Shown piece after piece: positions 59,826 through 64,000 of a stretch of DNA of 64,000 nt. Made by a program: the position numbers and the translations under genes. The stretch spans positions 2,363,001-2,427,000 of the forward strand of contig QVRM01002189.1 of NCBI GenBank assembly GCA_003439945.1. The letters are read 5' to 3'. Positions within the stretch are counted from its first letter, which is position 1. The number at the start of each line of letters is the position of its first letter. Below the pieces are notes generated by a model. That model saw nothing but the letters and a program-made list of their open reading frames with translations, had not been told where the DNA came from and did no database searches. The stretch is from Dermanyssus gallinae. Taxonomy: Eukaryota; Arthropoda; Arachnida; Mesostigmata; Dermanyssidae.

Positions 59826-62800
59826 CTACATCGTGACTGAGTCGTTGTGTCGTCTATTTTCATCAGCGTCGTCCTCGTCGTCTAGGTCAATGCTCTGTTC
59901 GTGGCAGGCCTGCTGTGTTTGGCTGCGTTCGTGCGCTCCTCCATCCGCTTGCGCATTTAGACCATGTTCGCCGGTTATTAGGCCATTCGCATGATTAATG
60001 TCGAGTGCATCGGGCGTGGCGATCTCGGCGGTGGTCGCCGTGCTGAGGCTGTCCGGACCGAACGTCTCGTGAAACGAGACGACTCTTCGCAACGACGCAA
60101 GATGCCGGTGACGATGCTGATGGCCACGTGCATTGCTGCTGCGACTGTCGAATGTGTGCATGACCGCGTCGTGCACCGACGGGTAGAAATGCGTTTCCGG
60201 AATCACCGCACACAATTCAGCCTTTTTCAGGATATCAACGACTGATGGTAAGCATGATGCGATGAACGTCGTCACCCTACGGGACGACATCGTCTCGATA
60301 ACCTGCCACGGTGCACATAAATGAATACGACATAGATATAACACCCTTATAGATTAAATGTAAAAAAACATGTAGACGCTTATAAGCAAGTCGCTTATAA
60401 ATGTATAACACAGCAGTTAGAGGAAGACAAACCACATGTACTACAAGGAGAGATAAGCGTGACATCAATTTAGTAGTCTAGGAGAAACACTGGGAGATTC
60501 GGTAGGAATTTCGTACAGCTCTGCGTCATCAGTAAATAAGGCATACTAAAATAAACTCCAATCGTCTCAAAAAAAAGAACCAGCATACATTTTACTTACA
60601 GTAAACGGTGTGGATTGTATGATTCAGATAAAGATATCATGGGGCGTATTTTATTGGGCTTAAGCAACTTGCAGCTTCTAGCGCCGCAGCATGCCCTGTA
60701 GTTCAGTCAATAGCTTAACTAGCAAGATGAGAGAAGACCCATTGACGTGAAGGAAGCACTAGTTGTGTCTGATGTTTATGTTTATAATTTTACCCTACCT
60801 GGGTATTAATAAACCATAATAATAAATAAATCCGAATAGGGTATTACTTGCATATTACACCACTGACTGCAACAAAACAAATGGTCTAAAATGGTGTGAT
60901 TTTGTTGTTGTTTATGTTACAGCCATTTTTATCGGAACTACGTCCGTTTTACTTCACTGAAAATGAAGGTTCTTTCATTGCCGTTTCGTCTCGTTGCTGG
61001 CTTGTCCTTCAGCTCGTTGTTCTTCCTCACTATGCCTTCCACCTGCCTGTCAACCTGCTCCCTCCCCCACTGCCTGCACTCGTCCTCACGCATGGCCTTA
61101 ACTAGACCTGTTACCGTCATGTCCGGAGACGTTATTGCCGATGAATCCTTCGGCACGTTTTCAAGTGCCGCGCCAGAGGAAAACTTTGAGTAACATGTCA
61201 TCCTTCTCGCACTCTGTTTATTGCATTGTAATTTACAAATGTGAAGTTTATAAACGAGAATTGGTCTTTTCTCTGGAATGTGTGTAGGAGGCTATCTTTG
61301 AAAAGTGTCAACCCCCGTTGTGCTAGCCCTCTATAAAGCCTCGGCAAGGATACGGGGGATTAGGGCCGGTATGCTCAACGCCCGACTGGCCGGCGGCCAG
61401 ATACTTGGAAATTGAAAGCGTTCGGTGTAGAGCGTGTGATATAGACGAAGAATCCATAGAACATTTCGTGCTGACGTGCGACGAACTAGGAGGAGTGAGG
61501 ACAGTGTCCTTAGTAATCGAGGCATTAGGTTTCGGTGATAAGCCACTATGACAAGAGATAAATGAAACCAAACGCAGGCTAGGCGTATGGCATAGATTGT
61601 CAGGAACCACGGGGAAAAACCCCGCTAAACCAAAATATTGTGTAATTAGGTAGTAATATAACCATCGTGATAATCCAATTTATAGTATGAATGCACTACA
61701 GCATACAAGGATGTCTGCTGTTAAAATACATATTATGATACCATATAAATAATATACAACAATACGAAGCCAGCAGCACGCTGCATGATATACTACACAG
61801 CGAGCGCATCTGATTCAAAAGAAATTCCACAATGAATGGTAAATAAAACTCATATATATGGGGGAAGAATAGTGATATTAATTAACATACCTGTTTGAGA
61901 ACCAGTGCAGATGATCCGTCAGCAAATGTGACACGCGAAAAGTCGAGAACTATAAAACGTGTGTGCTTCAGGCTGACCTGTTTGACTATGTCTGGGCGAA
62001 ACTGTAAAGTCAACGGGTGACCGCAGAGACACAATACACACAAAAACGGCGACGTTTTACATGATTGCCCTCTTCGTATGGATAGAAGATGTTGATACAA
62101 GAGCACCGTACATAGTTCTCTTCCATGGCACATGGATACATTTACATGAATATTATACGGAGGTTATTATGATATGTACACAGGCACCTGGTTCAGGGAG
62201 ATGCCGTATTCATCGCCACACTTCCTAATGAGCTCGGATCGAAAAAACTCCGCGTTTGCAAAGTGCAATGGGCCGCCAAATTGAAATATCTTCACTCCTG
62301 GAACCTCTCGAGCCTGAAATCAATCCGTTAAGAAGAAAATTACAATTAGGACAACGCTATTTAATACATCCGTATGTGTACTTATATTTCCAAAAACACT
62401 TTGATAATTTGATAACTGTTTGTAATGGATTCCGCTAGGTCCACCTGCAAGACGAAGACACGCTCCCCGCCGTTAAAATAATAAAACCTTCTATCTATGC
62501 TGAACGGAAATGTTAAACGCGAAATCTCAAGACGACGAAAAACGACGCTCATCTTTGCTAGTTGTTTCTTTAACTATCCGGCTGCATGTGTCTTCATGTT
62601 TCTTGTTCGGCCAAAGCTCACAGTGTACTACAGCAGACATGACCTTGTCTGCTGACCTGTCAGACATGACCTTGACCGAACCATTTCCATCTAAATTGCC
62701 GGTAATCTCGACCACCTCAGTAGTTCAAACTATCGCTACTTGCCTTATAATGTTTTAAACGAGGAAGAAGAACTGTATGAGGCACACCAGGAAAATAGCC

Positions 62801-63556
62801 CTAATTAGTAGTACGAAACTCTCAGATTCACTAGTACGATAAAGCACCAATATAAACTAACTTCTTATTTACACTATTTGTTTAACTATTACGCTATCGC
62901 TAAAGCAGTTCCGTAAAATCAGACCTAAACTACAGCATATTGATAAGAACCGTTTTCAAATGTATTGCACCACGACCACTTGGATATCTCGGCACCCTAA
63001 ATCCCTCGGAAATGTAAATTGTTGAAAGAGTTTCAGTGAGCTTTGCAGCAAAAACCTGTGCTGCCTCGACTTGAATTTTCGGGCTGATAAAAAGTTCGGC
63101 GTTTGCTATTACTGTATCGTGTCTGTTATCATCTCAAGAATGCTTCTATGTGGCTTTGTTAGACACATTAGTGAAGAGTTTTGTAGACTGACTCCAGTGT
63201 TGCTGGCCGTCCTGCCTTTTGCCGTCCACCGTAAAATTCCGTAAAAGTGTAATATGGATGCGTATATACATATTGTAGATATGGTAGATTGAGTCTATAA
63301 CAAAATGTACCAGTATATGTATATGCTGTATGAAATTGAAGTCAAAGAACGTACGTGCGCGTAGAGTTTGATTGGCACATAGTAGTCTGAATTTGGCAGG
63401 CCACCGAGCAGGAACGTCTTCGGTCGTTGTATCTTATAAACGAGCGTCAAAAGTGAAAAGACGACACCAAGCACGAGTCCAGTGACTACATCGACGAGAA
63501 CTGTTGCGAAGAATGCCACGAGCCAGACGTGCTGTCGGATCCATTTCACAAACAGG
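59826..63556 (-). CDS. SLC26-family anion exchanger (SulP type), C-terminal four exons; partial
   Basis: SLC26 proteins exchange anions such as sulfate, chloride, bicarbonate or oxalate across membranes; the substrate cannot be told here. Exons in transcript order are 63556-63355, 62313-62188, 62001-61891 and 60302-59826, all with GT-AG borders and matching phase. The first encodes two hydrophobic segments (VWLVAFFATVLVDVV and GLVLGVVFSLLTLVY) and then QRPKTFLLG, the usual end of the transport domain. The next two and the start of the last form a STAS domain: PGVKIFQFGGPLHFANAEFF, then FIVLDFSRVTFADGSSA, then VIPETHFYPSVHDAV. The tail of about 100 residues is Ser/Thr/His-rich, becomes strongly acidic (DLDDEDDADE) and ends in SVTM, which would suit a class II PDZ ligand (inference). 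The N-terminal membrane exons are outside the window. The gene is convergent with PGS1, 2.5 kb between stop codons. Confidence 0.9.
60640..60832 (+). mobile_element. LINE 3' end, copy 2 of the same family
   Basis: From about 60670 the sequence aligns with 54027-54180: shared blocks include gccgcagcatg, gttcag, tagctgaact/tagcttaact, a similar spacer and the ending ggtattaataaaccataata. The coding part carries two stops. It lies in an SLC26 intron on the opposite strand from that gene. Confidence 0.68.
61310..61660 (+). mobile_element. LINE C-terminal zinc-knuckle fragment of another family
   Basis: Frame pieces YKASARIRGIRAGMLNARLAG (about 61333-61395) and then CRACDIDEESIEHFVLTC (about 61426-61479) give C-X2-C-X8-H-X4-C, the knuckle at the end of Jockey/R1/I-type LINE proteins. 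A short frame then runs to KRRLGVWHR. The two parts are in different frames. It lies in the SLC26 intron between the last two exons, antisense. Confidence 0.65.
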
Positions 63557-63576
63557 CTATTACAGAAATATTCCTT

Positions 63577-63599
63577 ATATATATATATATATATATATA
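63577..63599. repeat. (TA)n array carrying mariner copy 2
   Basis: The transposon begins at the base after the last TA of this run. Confidence 0.93.
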
Positions 63600-64000
63600 C
63601 GAGGTGTGTTCAAAAAGTATCGCGACTTCTGTGTTTTTTCAAAAATTATTCATTTATTCATGAATATCTATTTTGTCCCCTTCAAAGTAATCCCCATGAG
63701 ATATTATACACTTGTGCCAACGGTTTTTCCAATCTTCGAAGCACTTCAAAAAAACATTTTTTTTATCTTGTTCAGCTCCTCCTTCGATGCCGTCTTTATC
63801 TCGTCAAGCGTAGCGTAACGTCGTCCTTTCATGGGCCTCTTCAGTTTAGGGAACAAGAAAAAGTCACAGGGGGCCAGATCTGGGGAATACGGTGGCTGCG
63901 GCATCATTAGTGTGTTGTTTTTGGCCAAAAACTCGCGCACAAGCAACGATTTGTGAGCAGGGGCGTTATCGTGGTGCAAAAGCCAATTTTTGTTCTTCCA
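63600..64000 (-). mobile_element. mariner copy 2, cut by the window end
   Basis: Inverted repeat CGAGGTGTGTTCAAAAAG starts at 63600 right after a (TA)n array, with TA at 63598-63599. The next 400 bases match copy 1 with only a handful of differences, so the two copies separated recently. It sits in an SLC26 intron, in the same orientation as that gene. Confidence 0.92.
63746..64000 (-). CDS. mariner transposase, copy 2, C-terminal part (partial at window edge)
   Basis: The frame runs in from the right edge and contains the second and third catalytic aspartates (HHDNAPAH, PDLAPCDFF). It differs from copy 1 by a Thr-to-Lys change just after the second aspartate motif and by KKMFF instead of KKMVF at the end. 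The same eight-A run (T8 on the + strand, 63757-63764) causes the same early stop, and the expected tail again continues in a different frame. Confidence 0.88.
   Translation of the reverse strand, partial: WKNKNWLLHHDNAPAHKSLLVREFLAKNNTLMMPQPPYSPDLAPCDFFLFPKLKRPMKGRRYATLDEIKTASKEELNKIKKMFF

Overview
This window is eukaryotic nuclear DNA, almost certainly from an arthropod. A mite or tick would fit, but nothing here settles the species. The evidence is two intron-containing animal genes with clean GT-AG junctions, a DD34D mariner, an R2-clade retrotransposon, tRNA-derived SINEs, several decayed LINEs and very many (TA)n, (AAC)n and (AAT)n arrays. There is no sign of operons or prokaryotic genes.

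Only the right quarter (about 49.2-64 kb) holds genes I can name. PGS1, the mitochondrial phosphatidylglycerophosphate synthase, lies on the + strand. It has seven recognisable coding exons (49276-57360) and a 4.8-kb first intron filled with a mariner, two unrelated SINEs and LINE debris. Convergent with it on the - strand are the last four exons of an SLC26-type anion transporter (59826-63556), covering its final membrane segments, the complete STAS domain and an acidic tail; the upstream exons lie beyond the right edge. A second mariner copy, cut by the window end, sits in an SLC26 intron.

The left three quarters (1-49 kb) is a repeat-rich stretch in which I found no exon of a recognisable gene. 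Its main feature is an almost intact R2-type non-LTR element (19822-23088). It has two C2H2 fingers, a Myb-like domain, reverse transcriptase, a CCHC knuckle and a restriction-like endonuclease, broken by one in-frame stop and located away from any rDNA. Decayed LINE pieces lie at 14.3-15.0, 27.8-29.0, 47.0-47.9, 51.9-52.6, 53.9-54.2, 60.6-60.8 and 61.3-61.7 kb. SINE-like elements lie at 5.7, 10.7, 33.0, 41.4-41.6, 50.9 and 51.1 kb.

The most unusual structures are a perfect 256-bp palindrome (43409-43664), two mariner copies that share the same homopolymer frameshift, a retrotransposon one base from an open frame, a SINE carrying a perfect 14-bp RFX-type palindrome between its A and B boxes, and more than 30 (TA)n arrays, two of which carry the mariner insertions.
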